NCBI GenBank assembly: GCA_902597865.1
Contig: CACJZL010000007.1
Span: forward strand, 1 to 40,840
Direction: 5' to 3'
Source of the DNA: an uncultured Pelagibacteraceae bacterium
GTDB taxonomy: Bacteria; Pseudomonadota; Alphaproteobacteria; Pelagibacterales; Pelagibacteraceae
DNA length: 40,840 bases
A model generated the notes under the pieces. It was given only the letters and a program-made list of their open reading frames with translations, had not been told where the DNA came from and did no database searches. Each line of letters starts with the position of its first letter. Position 1 is the stretch's first letter. Of the stretch, positions 25,950 through 34,032 are shown piece by piece. The translations under genes were made by a program, and so were the position numbers.

Positions 25950-27347
25950 TTATTTTAATTTGACACCTATATATCTTTTTTGATTTTGATCATTGATTAC
26001 AGCTATTAAAATTGTTTTACTTGAAGTTTTTAAAGCTGCATTTACTAAATTGTTTAGCTCGTTTGCACTCTTAATATTTCTTTTTTGAGCTTCGACTATT
26101 AAATCACCAACTTTAAGATAATTAATAGGACTTTCTGTATCTATCTTTGTAATCATCACCCCAGTTGTGTTTAGTGGAATTTTTTTCTCTACTAAGTCAT
26201 CTCTTGTTATTTTTCTTACTTCAATTTTTAAACCGTCTATGAAAGTCGTTTTGGGTTTTGTTGGTTTTTCCGCTTTAAAGTCCTCAGAAGTTTCTAACCT
26301 TCCTAAAGTAATTTTTTTTGTAATTTCTTTTTTATTTCTCCAAATTTTTACATTAACGACTTTTCCAACTTTCGTTTGTGCAACAATTAATGGAAGTTCT
26401 TGCATCTCATTAATCTTTTTACCATCAAACTCTAAAATTATATCACCATCCTTTATCCCAGCTTTATCTGATGGACTCCCAGGTGCAACACTCGCAACTA
26501 ATGCACCTCGAGCTTTTTTCAATTTTTCTACATCTGCTATTTCTTTTGTAACTGTTTGAATTCTTACCCCTAACCAACCTCTTTTTGTTTCACCAAATTC
26601 TAAAAGTTGATCTATTACTAATTTGGCACTGTTTGATGGTATAGCAAATCCAATACCAATGGATCCTGATTGACCTAATATAGCAGTATTAATTCCTACC
26701 ACTTCACCTTTCATGTTAAATAAAGGTCCTCCAGAATTTCCAGAATTTATCGATGCATCTGTTTGTATAAAATCTTCATAACGTGCCATACCAATATTTC
26801 TATTTCTTGCTGAAACTATTCCTGCGGTTACCGTTCCACCTAATCCAAATGGATTTCCAATTGCTATGACCCAATCTCCAATTCTTGCAGTATCTGAATT
26901 TCCAAATTTTACTGTTTCAAATTTATCATCAGTGATAATTTGTAAAACTGCAACATCAGACAAAGGATCGGTTCCTAAAATTTTTGCTTTATATTCCTTG
27001 TTCTCATTTGTTCTAATAAATATATCTTCTGCACCTTGAATTACGTGGTTGTTAGTTATGACTATTCCTTTTTTATCAATTATAAAGCCAGAGCCTAGTG
27101 CACTTGATTTTCTTTTTTGAGGTGTTCCAAATTCTTTAAACATGTCTTCAAAAGGTGATCCTGGTGGAAATTCAAATGGGAAAGGGTTTACGTTTTTAAC
27201 AACAGTTGTAGATGTTGAGATATTTACAACCGCTGGCATTAACTTTTCAGTTAAATCAGCAAATGAAGAGGGTCTTTCTTGTGAAATTGCTGATTGACTG
27301 AATAATATAAAAACAATAATTGAAAATATTGATCTGAGACCCCCCAT
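25950..27347 (-). CDS. degQ: Periplasmic serine endoprotease DegP/DegQ (Do family)
   Basis: Secreted HtrA-type protease and chaperone acting in the envelope. The 465 residues comprise a signal peptide (about 1-22), a trypsin-like domain and two PDZ domains. The catalytic triad is histidine in ITNNHVIQG (near 96-104), aspartate in DPLSDVAVLQI (near 126-136) and serine in SGNSGGPLFN (near 207-216). PDZ1 lies at about 255-345 (RGALVASVAPGSPSDKAGI), PDZ2 at about 375-460. It is downstream of hflKC and DUF2065, the usual alphaproteobacterial arrangement of envelope quality-control genes. Confidence 0.95.
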   Translation of the reverse strand: MGGLRSIFSIIVFILFSQSAISQERPSSFADLTEKLMPAVVNISTSTTVVKNVNPFPFEFPPGSPFEDMFKEFGTPQKRKSSALGSGFIIDKKGIVITNNHVIQGAEDIFIRTNENKEYKAKILGTDPLSDVAVLQIITDDKFETVKFGNSDTARIGDWVIAIGNPFGLGGTVTAGIVSARNRNIGMARYEDFIQTDASINSGNSGGPLFNMKGEVVGINTAILGQSGSIGIGFAIPSNSAKLVIDQLLEFGETKRGWLGVRIQTVTKEIADVEKLKKARGALVASVAPGSPSDKAGIKDGDIILEFDGKKINEMQELPLIVAQTKVGKVVNVKIWRNKKEITKKITLGRLETSEDFKAEKPTKPKTTFIDGLKIEVRKITRDDLVEKKIPLNTTGVMITKIDTESPINYLKVGDLIVEAQKRNIKSANELNNLVNAALKTSSKTILIAVINDQNQKRYIGVKLK

Positions 27348-27352
27348 TATCT

Positions 27353-27538
27353 TTATCCTTTAATAAACCATATTATAAAGAAACCAATTAAAGCGAATAT
27401 AATTCCACCTGATCTTAATTGTTTATCATTAATCATTTTTAATTTTTCTAACATACTTTTCATTTTTGAAGGAAATAAGGCATAAAGAATCCCCTCTATA
27501 AAGAGAAATAAACCTAAAGCGACAATTAAGTCGTCCAT
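27353..27538 (-). CDS. DUF2065 small membrane protein
   Basis: A 61-residue protein with two membrane segments (about 3-20 and 43-59) and the stretch GLFLFIEGILYALFPSKMK (about 9-27) that is characteristic of DUF2065 (YjeT-like) proteins. It sits between hflC and degQ, the position that this family commonly holds in proteobacteria, and is likely co-transcribed with both. Its function is unknown; location suggests a role with the HflKC-FtsH or protease system in the inner membrane. Confidence 0.85.
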   Translation of the reverse strand: MDDLIVALGLFLFIEGILYALFPSKMKSMLEKLKMINDKQLRSGGIIFALIGFFIIWFIKG

Positions 27539-27542
27539 TCTA

Positions 27543-28409
27543 CTATTGTTTAATTTGTGCTTTTACGTTTCCGAAGAATTTAAAAAATTCACTATCAGGT
27601 GACATTATAAGTGAAGTTTCACCACCTATTAATGCTCTTTCATAAGCTTGCATCGCTCTATAGAATGCAAAAAATTCTGCATCTTTTCCGAAAGCGTCAG
27701 CGAATATTTTATTACGTTGACCATCACCTTCACCCTTCATGATCTCTGATTTTTTTTGTGCCTCTGCAAGAATAACTGTAACTTCTTTATCAGCTGTTGA
27801 AGTAATTGTCACTGCCATCTCAGCTCCTTTTGCTCTAAACTCTTTTGCTTCCCTCTCTCTTTCTGTTTGCATTCTTCTGTAAATTGCATCACTGTTTGCC
27901 TGAGGTAAGTCTGCTCTTTTTATTCTTACATCAACTATTTTAATACCAAAGTTTTTTGCTTCGTTATTTACTCCCTCTTGAATAAGAGCCATTTGTTTAT
28001 TTCTATCTTCAGATAATAAAGTTTGAAGCTCTTGAGTACCTAACACACTTCTTATTCTTGAATTAATAATTGTTGATAACCTGGATCTTGCAACTCTTTC
28101 ATTTCCAACAGAGATATAAAATTTTAATGGATCTACAATTTGAAACCTGGCGAAAGCATCAACAATTAGTCTTTTTTGATCTGATGCGATAACTTCCTCT
28201 GGTGGAGCATCAAGGTTTAAAATTCTCTTATCTAAAAATACAACGTTTTGTATAAATGGTAGTTTAAAATTCAAGCCTGGTTTCAGAATAATTCTTTTAG
28301 GATCACCAAATTGAAGAACTATCGCTTGATTTACTTCTTTAACAATGAAAATTGAAAAGAATGCTGTCAAAGCGAGGACACCAATTACTGGAAGTATAAT
28401 TTTTTTCAT
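27543..28409 (-). CDS. hflC: HflC, FtsH protease regulator (SPFH domain)
   Basis: Inner-membrane SPFH protein that forms with HflK a large periplasmic cage around FtsH. The 288-residue protein has one N-terminal membrane helix (about 5-22), the SPFH domain with VNQAIVLQFGDPKRIILKPG (26-45) and a long helical region (about 165-230) including RIKRADLPQANSDAIYRRM and QTEREREAKEFRAKGAE. Its start abuts the hflK stop without a gap. Length and order are canonical. Confidence 0.95.
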   Translation of the reverse strand: MKKIILPVIGVLALTAFFSIFIVKEVNQAIVLQFGDPKRIILKPGLNFKLPFIQNVVFLDKRILNLDAPPEEVIASDQKRLIVDAFARFQIVDPLKFYISVGNERVARSRLSTIINSRIRSVLGTQELQTLLSEDRNKQMALIQEGVNNEAKNFGIKIVDVRIKRADLPQANSDAIYRRMQTEREREAKEFRAKGAEMAVTITSTADKEVTVILAEAQKKSEIMKGEGDGQRNKIFADAFGKDAEFFAFYRAMQAYERALIGGETSLIMSPDSEFFKFFGNVKAQIKQ

Positions 28410-29510
28410 TTAGTTCGTTTTCTTTTTAAGTTCTGGAAGTGGCAAGTAAGGAACAACTCCTGAACCTGCATTCTTCTCTATTATTACTTTATCAATGTCA
28501 GCTAAAACCTTTTCCATTGTTTCAAGATACATTCTTTCTTGTGTCACTTGTTTTGCGTTTTTGTACTCATCAAAGATAGCTGTAAATCTACTTGCTTCAC
28601 CTTCTGCTTTTGCAACAACTTCTTTCTTGTATGCCTCGGCGGCTTGTAAAATTTTTTCAGCTTCACCCCTTGCTCTTGGAATTACATCATTAGCGTAAGC
28701 TTCAGCTTCGTTTTTAGATCTTTCCATGTCAGCTCTTGCAGCCTGTACATCTCTAAATGCGTCGATTACTTGGTCTGGTGGGTCTGCTTTTTGTGTTTGA
28801 ACCTGAGTTATCTGTATTCCACTCTGATATTCGTCTAAAATATTTTGAATTATCTCACTTGCATCAATTTCTATTTGTGATCTTCCTTCAGTCAGAATTG
28901 GTTGAATGTCACTTCTAGCAATTACTTCTCTCATTGCTGTTTCTGCTGCAGCTTTTACTGTTCCTTCAGGATCCTGAATTTTAAATAAAAAGTTACCAGC
29001 GTCTTTTATTACCCAAAAAACAGAAAAATCTATATTTACAATATTTTCATCTCCAGTTAACATTAAACTTTCTTCTGGAACATCAGCTACAACGCCTGAT
29101 GTAAAACCTGTATCTCTCTCCGATCTAAAACCGATATCAATTCTATTAACTTTTGTTACTTTTGGAGTTAATACGCTCTCAACTGGAAAAGGAATGTGGT
29201 AGTTTAATCCAGGCTGAGTAGTCGAAACAAATTTTCCAAATCTTAAAACTACACCTTGTTCATCTGGTAAAACTCTGTAAAGACCACTTAGTGCCCATAC
29301 AATAACTAAAATTGTAAGACCAAAAATAATTGGTTTACCTCCACCTGAAGCTCCGCCGGGAAGAAATTTATTTATTTTATCTTGAAGATTTTTTATTAAT
29401 TCATCTATATTCGGTGGAGTTGGACCTCTCCTACCAGATCCATTTCCAGAACCTCCTCCAGGAGGTGATCCCCACGGGCTTCCGCCTCTACCTCTAAAAT
29501 CATCGACCAT
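28410..29510 (-). CDS. hflK: HflK, FtsH protease regulator (SPFH domain)
   Basis: Partner of HflC. The 366 residues begin with the Gly/Pro-rich, cytoplasmic tail typical of HflK (GGGSGNGSGRRGPTPPNIDE, about 18-37), then one membrane helix (about 60-78), then the SPFH domain starting VLPDEQGVVLRFGKFV (about 84-99) and a long coiled region (about 255-330: ARADMERSKNEAEAYAND and RARGEAEKILQAAEAYKKE). It is the first gene of the hflK-hflC-DUF2065-degQ-miaA group. A promoter-like pair lies just upstream, and no Shine-Dalgarno site is visible, so the message may be leaderless. Confidence 0.95.
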   Translation of the reverse strand: MVDDFRGRGGSPWGSPPGGGSGNGSGRRGPTPPNIDELIKNLQDKINKFLPGGASGGGKPIIFGLTILVIVWALSGLYRVLPDEQGVVLRFGKFVSTTQPGLNYHIPFPVESVLTPKVTKVNRIDIGFRSERDTGFTSGVVADVPEESLMLTGDENIVNIDFSVFWVIKDAGNFLFKIQDPEGTVKAAAETAMREVIARSDIQPILTEGRSQIEIDASEIIQNILDEYQSGIQITQVQTQKADPPDQVIDAFRDVQAARADMERSKNEAEAYANDVIPRARGEAEKILQAAEAYKKEVVAKAEGEASRFTAIFDEYKNAKQVTQERMYLETMEKVLADIDKVIIEKNAGSGVVPYLPLPELKKKTN

Positions 29511-29517
29511 GACAATG

Positions 29518-29545
29518 TATATAGTGTCTTTAATGTGAAAAACAA
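29518..29545 (-). promoter_or_regulatory. Predicted hflK promoter, possibly giving a leaderless mRNA
   Basis: On the minus strand TTGTTT (29545-29540) and TATATA (29523-29518) are separated by 16 bases. The -10 box ends seven bases before the ATG at 29510, so transcription would start at or next to the start codon, consistent with the missing ribosome binding site. The assignment is inference from spacing. Confidence 0.4.
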
Positions 29546-29592
29546 GTTAAGTATGCTAAAACATCGTTATAAATAGTGGACTTAATGAAGCA

Positions 29593-30390
29593 ATGATTGA
29601 AAAACCAAGAGCAAAAACCTTTGTAAAAAACCCTATTATTGGTACTAAATTCACAATAGCAATATCGAGTGCGAAAGGCGGAGTTGGTAAATCTACTTTT
29701 GCATCGAATCTTGCTTTAGCTTTAAAAAAACAAGGATGTAAAGTTGGTCTATTAGATGCTGATATATATGGCCCTTCATTACCAAAATTATTTGATATTG
29801 GAGACAAACCTGAGAGTGATGGTCAAAAATTAATTCCAATTTTAAAGTATGATATTCAGTGTATGTCCATTGGATTTCTCACTGATGAACAAACCCCTAT
29901 GATTTGGCGAGGACCGATGGTCACCAGTGCGATAAAAACATTTACTCAAAAAGTTGCTTGGAAAGACTTGGATTTTATTATTGTAGATATGCCACCAGGA
30001 ACTGGCGATACACAACTTACTTTTACCCAGGAAGTAAAAATGGACGGAGTAATAATAATATCTACACCCCAAGAGATAGCCTTACAAGATGTAAAAAGAG
30101 GTATCAAAATGTTTGATAAGCTTGGAACAAAAATAATTGGATTAATTGATAATATGAGTTTTTTTAAAGGGGATGATGGAAAAAAATATCACATATTTGG
30201 AGAAGGTGGAGTTAAAAAAACTGCGGAAGAATTTAAAAAAGATTTTTTATGTGAGATACCACTTGATCCTGAAGTTGGCAAACAAGGTGATAAAGGAATT
30301 CCCATTGTTGAGAGCAATCCAGACAATGATGTATCAAAGATTTATTTAGAATTAGCCTCTAAAATTAAATCAATTTATCTTTTAAATTAA
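29593..30390 (+). CDS. mrp: Mrp/NBP35 family P-loop ATPase lacking the CxxC motif
   Basis: A 265-residue member of the Mrp/ApbC/NBP35 family of Fe-S cluster carrier or assembly ATPases. The deviant Walker [12 protein letters not shown] (near 27-37) and the [16 protein letters not shown] (53-68), [11 protein letters not shown] (near 137-147) and [14 protein letters not shown] segments are intact. Two features are reduced: there is no N-terminal DUF59 domain, and the usual CPxC cluster-binding motif after DNMSFF is replaced by KGDDGKKY, with no cysteine pair. Cluster binding is therefore doubtful even though ATPase motifs remain. It diverges from hflK and overlaps thyX tail to tail by 26 bases. 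Confidence 0.9.
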   Translation: MIEKPRAKTFVKNPIIGTKFTIAISSAKGGVGKSTFASNLALALKKQGCKVGLLDADIYGPSLPKLFDIGDKPESDGQKLIPILKYDIQCMSIGFLTDEQTPMIWRGPMVTSAIKTFTQKVAWKDLDFIIVDMPPGTGDTQLTFTQEVKMDGVIIISTPQEIALQDVKRGIKMFDKLGTKIIGLIDNMSFFKGDDGKKYHIFGEGGVKKTAEEFKKDFLCEIPLDPEVGKQGDKGIPIVESNPDNDVSKIYLELASKIKSIYLLN

Positions 30391-31312
30391 AAGCCTCCAT
30401 TAATTCATTCCACTCTCTTTTGGATAGCCCGGAACTTTCCATATCAATCTTTTCTCCCTTAATCAATTTTTGGATTATTAGATTACCTTTTGATGAAACT
30501 TCAGTTCCTCCAACTCTATAATCTAAAAAAGCATCATAAGTAATTGGTACCCAGCTTTTCAAAGTATCTAGCATTGCATCTGCGTAAGCTCTAATTTCGT
30601 ATTGTGCGTGGTTATCTGCTCTCAATCTCAAGAAATTCATTAGGTTTAGTAGATCAGTTTTCCAGTACCACTGGGTATAAGTATTTAGTGTTAAATTCAT
30701 TCTTGCTAACTCTCTTGCAAGACCAGGTTCTTTCTCATCGACAACTGATCCGTCATATCTTTCATTAAGCATCGTTTCATAATTATCGTAAGTTCTTTCA
30801 GCATCATCTTTTAATAAAGATAAAACTTTATTTGCTTGTTCTCCTTCAAGCACCTCTCCCCTTCCTTGTCTATTATTTTTTGATTGGGCTGCGAGGTGTT
30901 CTTTTTTGGGCAAGTAAAATTCTTTATCCAAAATTGAATATCTTGCTGAATATTCATTGACGTTTGCAGTTCTGTGCCTAATCCATTGTCTTGCAATAAA
31001 AATTGGTAATTTAACATGATATTTTATTTCGCACATTTCAAATGGTGTGCTATGCCAATGTCTCATCAAATATTTAATTAGACCATTGTCCGTAGAAACC
31101 TGTTTAGTTCCTTTTCCGTAAGATACTCGAGCTGCCTGAACAATTGATGTATCGTTACCCATGTAATCAATTACTCTGATAAATCCATGATCTAATATTG
31201 GTATTGCTTCATATAAAATTTTTTCTAAATTAGGAGCTGTTACTCTTTTTGTTTCATTTTTTTGTGACTGAAGATCTCGGATTTCTTGAGTTTGTTCTTT
31301 AGTAAGTTTCAT
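30365..31312 (-). CDS. thyX: Flavin-dependent thymidylate synthase ThyX
   Basis: Makes dTMP from dUMP with methylene-tetrahydrofolate and FAD/NADPH, the alternative to ThyA. The 315-residue protein has the signature [15 protein letters not shown] (the RHRx7S motif, near 114-128), preceded by the FIARQWI stretch. The C-terminal part has [20 protein letters not shown], with residues of the nucleotide site. I set the start at ATG 31312 ([15 protein letters not shown]); the frame stays open to 31435, but that extension runs through the tmRNA acceptor piece and cannot be coding. It converges on mrp. Confidence 0.95.
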   Translation of the reverse strand: MKLTKEQTQEIRDLQSQKNETKRVTAPNLEKILYEAIPILDHGFIRVIDYMGNDTSIVQAARVSYGKGTKQVSTDNGLIKYLMRHWHSTPFEMCEIKYHVKLPIFIARQWIRHRTANVNEYSARYSILDKEFYLPKKEHLAAQSKNNRQGRGEVLEGEQANKVLSLLKDDAERTYDNYETMLNERYDGSVVDEKEPGLARELARMNLTLNTYTQWYWKTDLLNLMNFLRLRADNHAQYEIRAYADAMLDTLKSWVPITYDAFLDYRVGGTEVSSKGNLIIQKLIKGEKIDMESSGLSKREWNELMEAFNLKDKLI

Positions 31313-31320
31313 GAATTTTA

Positions 31321-31350
31321 TTGAATCTTTATATATAACTTTTATATTAA
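31321..31350 (+). promoter_or_regulatory. Predicted promoter of the tmRNA gene
   Basis: TTGAAT (31321-31326) and TATTAA (31345-31350) are separated by 18 bases, eight bases into the gap after the divergent thyX start. The transcript would begin near 31357, at the foot of a small hairpin GTTGG-TTTT-CCAAC (31355-31368) that precedes the acceptor piece. Confidence 0.45.
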
Positions 31351-31354
31351 TAGA

Positions 31355-31613
31355 GTTGGTTTTCCAACTATGACGATAAACGAATTTCGTAATAAACATT
31401 ACGGACGTGGGGGCAGTACCCACCACCTCCACCATTTACAACTTACGGGGGTGAACTAGGATCGACGGATGTCTAAAGGCTATTTTTTCGTTCGGGATTG
31501 TTCCACCGTAACGGGCTATTTATAATTGCAAATGATAAATTTGCTCTTGCTGCTTAATTAATTTATTAATTAAGTAACGGGGTTTTGGGGCACCTGGCAA
31601 CAGAACGCCCCCC
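31355..31613 (+). ncRNA. ssrA: Circularly permuted (two-piece) alphaproteobacterial tmRNA
   Basis: tmRNA rescues stalled ribosomes and tags the nascent chain. The gene is permuted: the acceptor piece with its 3' end comes first. A T-arm GTGGG-GGCAGTA-CCCAC (31407-31423) is followed by CACCTCC and ACCA ending at 31434. After a 12-base spacer (31435-31446) the coding piece starts GGGGGTG (31447-31453), which pairs over 7 bp (one G-T) with CACCTCC, then has the D-arm like AACTAGGATCGACGG. The tag reading frame is at 31528-31557. A stem-loop GGGGC...GCCCC with CACCTGGCAACAGAAC (31587-31611) closes the 3' end. This 311-base gap between thyX and the FkbM gene holds no protein gene. Confidence 0.93.
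31528..31557 (+). other. tmRNA tag-peptide reading frame
   Basis: The internal frame GCA AAT GAT AAA ... GCT GCT TAA encodes the degradation tag ANDKFALAA. It starts at an alanine resume codon and ends in the usual LAA, recognised by ClpXP-type proteases. At nine residues it is close to the usual tag length (about 10-13). It lies in the coding piece, before an A/T inverted repeat TTAATTAA...TTAATTAA (31555-31574). Confidence 0.9.
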
Positions 31614-31623
31614 TTTGTAAAAA

Positions 31624-32487
31624 ATGAGCAAATTAAAAAAATTAGATGACTTTTTTGAAATAATTAAAAAATTTGACAAAGATTTAAAGTTTAAAATAGT
31701 TGAAGTCGGTGCACATCCTTATGGGGAATTCAAAGAAATTTTTCATTTATTATTAAACCATTTTTCAGGTTCAGAAATATATGCTTTTGAAGTAGACAAA
31801 GATGAATGTGAAAAATTAAATAAAAAATGTAAAAAAGGAATGAAATTTTTTCCAAAAGCTCTTGGTGAGAAAAAAGAAACTCGAAAATTTTATGAAACCT
31901 ATATGCCTGTTTGTAGCTCTTTATACAAACCTAACGAAAGATTAATTAAATTATATAATAATTTAAATATTGCTTATCTAAAAAATACGACTGAAATAGA
32001 AACAGTAAGCCTAGATGAATTTTTAGATCATCAAAAGTTAGGACCAATTGATTTTTTAAAGATTGATATTCAAGGAGCTGAACTTGATGTTTTTAAAGGA
32101 AGCAGAAAAACATTGGAAAAACTTTTAATGATAGTGAGTGAGGTAGAGTTTATTGAACAATATATTAATCAACCACTTTTTGGAGATGTTAGTTCATTTT
32201 TAAAAGATTTTGATTTTATGTTTCATAAATTTTTAGGGTATGGAGCCAGAACTCTTAAACCAATGATACTCAATGAAAATAAAAATTTTGGGACTCAATA
32301 TTTTTGGTCAGATGCAATATTTATTCGAAATATCATTAATATATCAAAAATGAGTAGTGAAAATTTAGTAAAATCAGCAGTTCTAACTTATATTTATGGT
32401 AGTCCAGATTTGACTTATTTTTACTTGAAAAAACTTGATGAAAAAAATAATTGTTCAATTTGTAAATTATTTGAGAAAGTAGTTTAA
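31624..32487 (+). CDS. FkbM family methyltransferase
   Basis: A 287-residue SAM-dependent O-methyltransferase-like protein. The SAM-binding region is VEVGAHPYGEFKEIF (near 23-37), with EIYAFEVDKDECEKL as the second strand and acidic end (near 50-64). The FkbM-type motif DFLKIDIQGAELDVFKGS near 140-157 is clear, followed by IVSEVEF. Such enzymes often methylate sugars of surface polysaccharides or natural products. The ATG is 11 bases after the end of the tmRNA stem, with no ribosome binding site and no promoter between, so it is probably transcribed from the tmRNA promoter. It starts a small accessory block. Confidence 0.85.
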   Translation: MSKLKKLDDFFEIIKKFDKDLKFKIVEVGAHPYGEFKEIFHLLLNHFSGSEIYAFEVDKDECEKLNKKCKKGMKFFPKALGEKKETRKFYETYMPVCSSLYKPNERLIKLYNNLNIAYLKNTTEIETVSLDEFLDHQKLGPIDFLKIDIQGAELDVFKGSRKTLEKLLMIVSEVEFIEQYINQPLFGDVSSFLKDFDFMFHKFLGYGARTLKPMILNENKNFGTQYFWSDAIFIRNIINISKMSSENLVKSAVLTYIYGSPDLTYFYLKKLDEKNNCSICKLFEKVV

Positions 32488-32559
32488 ATGAGATGTCAAA
32501 TTGAAAAATTATTTACGGACTCTTCTCATTAATATTTTGATTCTTAATAAAAATTTTTT

Positions 32560-33849
32560 TTAATTAACTAAAAAATTTTTTGACAAAATTTGGTTAATTT
32601 TTTTGACAGATTTTAAATCTATATGTATTAAACTAGAAATTTTCTCTAAAGAATTTGTTCCATCAGCATGTTGAAGGAAATTCATATAATTTTTTGTAAA
32701 TTTTTTTTTATTTTTCAAGGATAAAGTTGGATAAAGACCTCTCTTACCCATTTGAGGTTCACAGATTATTTTATATTTTGGATAAATTCTTTCTAATAAT
32801 ATTTCTATTGATTTTCTAACAACATTAAATCCTCCATTACAACCTTTTAAAGTAATAAGATTAAAATTATCTAATGAAGTATGATACTCAGGATATTGAC
32901 CATACTTGGATCTAAAAATTGATGAAATCTTTAAATCAATGCCGGGCGAATTATATTGTCTCTCATCTGAACCTCTTTCTAAAAATGAATAAATTTTATA
33001 TCTTTTTATTTTTAGTAATTTATATGCTTGTATAACTGCTTCATCAGATGGTGAATTTTGATATTTTGAAAACATACAAGAATGTTGCCTTTCATCTCCA
33101 ATACAGGTGATATTGTATCCCCCAATCACATTTTCTTTTAAATATTTAAGATTTTTACTTAAATAAGATATTGAACCAATTGTTTCAGGAATAAAAACAA
33201 ATCTTAAGGTTTTATTCAATTTTTTATTTTTAAAATAATTTATTAGCCCCATAGTAACTATTAGCCCAGATATATTGTCATTGGCCATTGAGGGATGGCA
33301 AATGTATGTAGAAATTAAAATTTCTTTTTTTGATTTACCTTTTAAAATTAATTCACCGTAATTTAAACTACCTTTTTTGTTCAGATTTGAATTAATAACA
33401 ACTTTAAATTTATCATTTGGAAAATATCGTTTATTAAAAATTTTATATTCATTATAAGAAATACAAAAACCCCATCTTTTTTTATAATAAGAAGTTATAT
33501 ACGGTATCGCTTTGGGTTGATTTTTCAAATAATATAAATTTTTAAATAATTCCTTTTTTGTAATACTCTTTTTAATAGGAGTTGAGTATCCAACTAAATG
33601 TAAGTTGTTCTCTTTAAAATCAATTATTTTATTATTATATTTATCAATTACATATGCTTCTGATACGTTCCATTCTTCTGGAATATTCCAATCAAAAACT
33701 TTTGTCCCTGATTTAAATTTCTTAATTTTGAGTTTTGAAAATTCTTTTTGTATAATACTTAATGATTTTCTTACCCCATTACCGGTTAAGCTTCTTGTTA
33801 TAGGAAAAAGCTTAATTTTAGCAAGATTGTAATATTTTTTTATGGTCAT
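32560..33849 (-). CDS. DUF4910 aminopeptidase-like protein (polysaccharide-linked)
   Basis: A 429-residue protein of the DUF2172/DUF4910 aminopeptidase-like family, often found in surface-polysaccharide clusters. The N-terminal LFPITRSLTGNGVRKSLSII (14-33) and FDWNIPEEWNVSEAYV (48-63) are family hallmarks. Metal-binding residues of the M28-like fold are seen in STYICHPSMANDNISGL near 180-196 (histidine and aspartate), FIPETIGSISYL near 219-230 and the GSDERQYNSPGIDL near 293-306, with YHTSLDNF near 322. The last 60 residues look like a winged helix. Function is unknown; enzymatic activity is inference. It faces away from both FkbM genes. Confidence 0.8.
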   Translation of the reverse strand: MTIKKYYNLAKIKLFPITRSLTGNGVRKSLSIIQKEFSKLKIKKFKSGTKVFDWNIPEEWNVSEAYVIDKYNNKIIDFKENNLHLVGYSTPIKKSITKKELFKNLYYLKNQPKAIPYITSYYKKRWGFCISYNEYKIFNKRYFPNDKFKVVINSNLNKKGSLNYGELILKGKSKKEILISTYICHPSMANDNISGLIVTMGLINYFKNKKLNKTLRFVFIPETIGSISYLSKNLKYLKENVIGGYNITCIGDERQHSCMFSKYQNSPSDEAVIQAYKLLKIKRYKIYSFLERGSDERQYNSPGIDLKISSIFRSKYGQYPEYHTSLDNFNLITLKGCNGGFNVVRKSIEILLERIYPKYKIICEPQMGKRGLYPTLSLKNKKKFTKNYMNFLQHADGTNSLEKISSLIHIDLKSVKKINQILSKNFLVN

Positions 33850-34032
33850 ATAAAATATTTAAGTTTTAATAAAAAGAGCATATGTATTGTTGCCAATAGT
33901 ACTATTTTTTATATTCAATTAAATTTTATATATATTATAGAATTATGGAAAATACGATTAATTTATTTAAAGTGACAAATATTCCATATAGTTTGAAAAA
34001 TATTTTGATGTTTAGAATTCACTCTTTTTATT
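33850..34032. other. Intergenic region between DUF4910 and the second FkbM gene
   Basis: 183 bases, extremely AT-rich, without a convincing gene. A possible plus-strand promoter is TTCAAT (33914-33919) with TATAGA (33936-33941), 16 bases apart. A 33-codon open frame starting at 33945 overlaps the FkbM start and is probably chance. Homopolymer-rich A/T tracts dominate, and no hairpin of note is seen. Confidence 0.4.

Noticed and set aside
26167..26559. 130-codon open frame antisense to degQ
   Set aside because: Hydrophobic frame opposite a lysine-rich coding region, a known artefact of AT-rich genes; degQ is unambiguous.
31313..31435. Open frame extending thyX by 41 codons upstream of the ATG at 31312
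   Set aside because: It runs through the tmRNA acceptor piece and its promoter; the ATG at 31312 gives the normal ThyX N-terminus.
32488..32559. AATGAGA / TCTCATT inverted repeat as a terminator of the first FkbM gene
   Set aside because: Only seven pairs around a 30-base loop and no T-run; not a credible intrinsic terminator.
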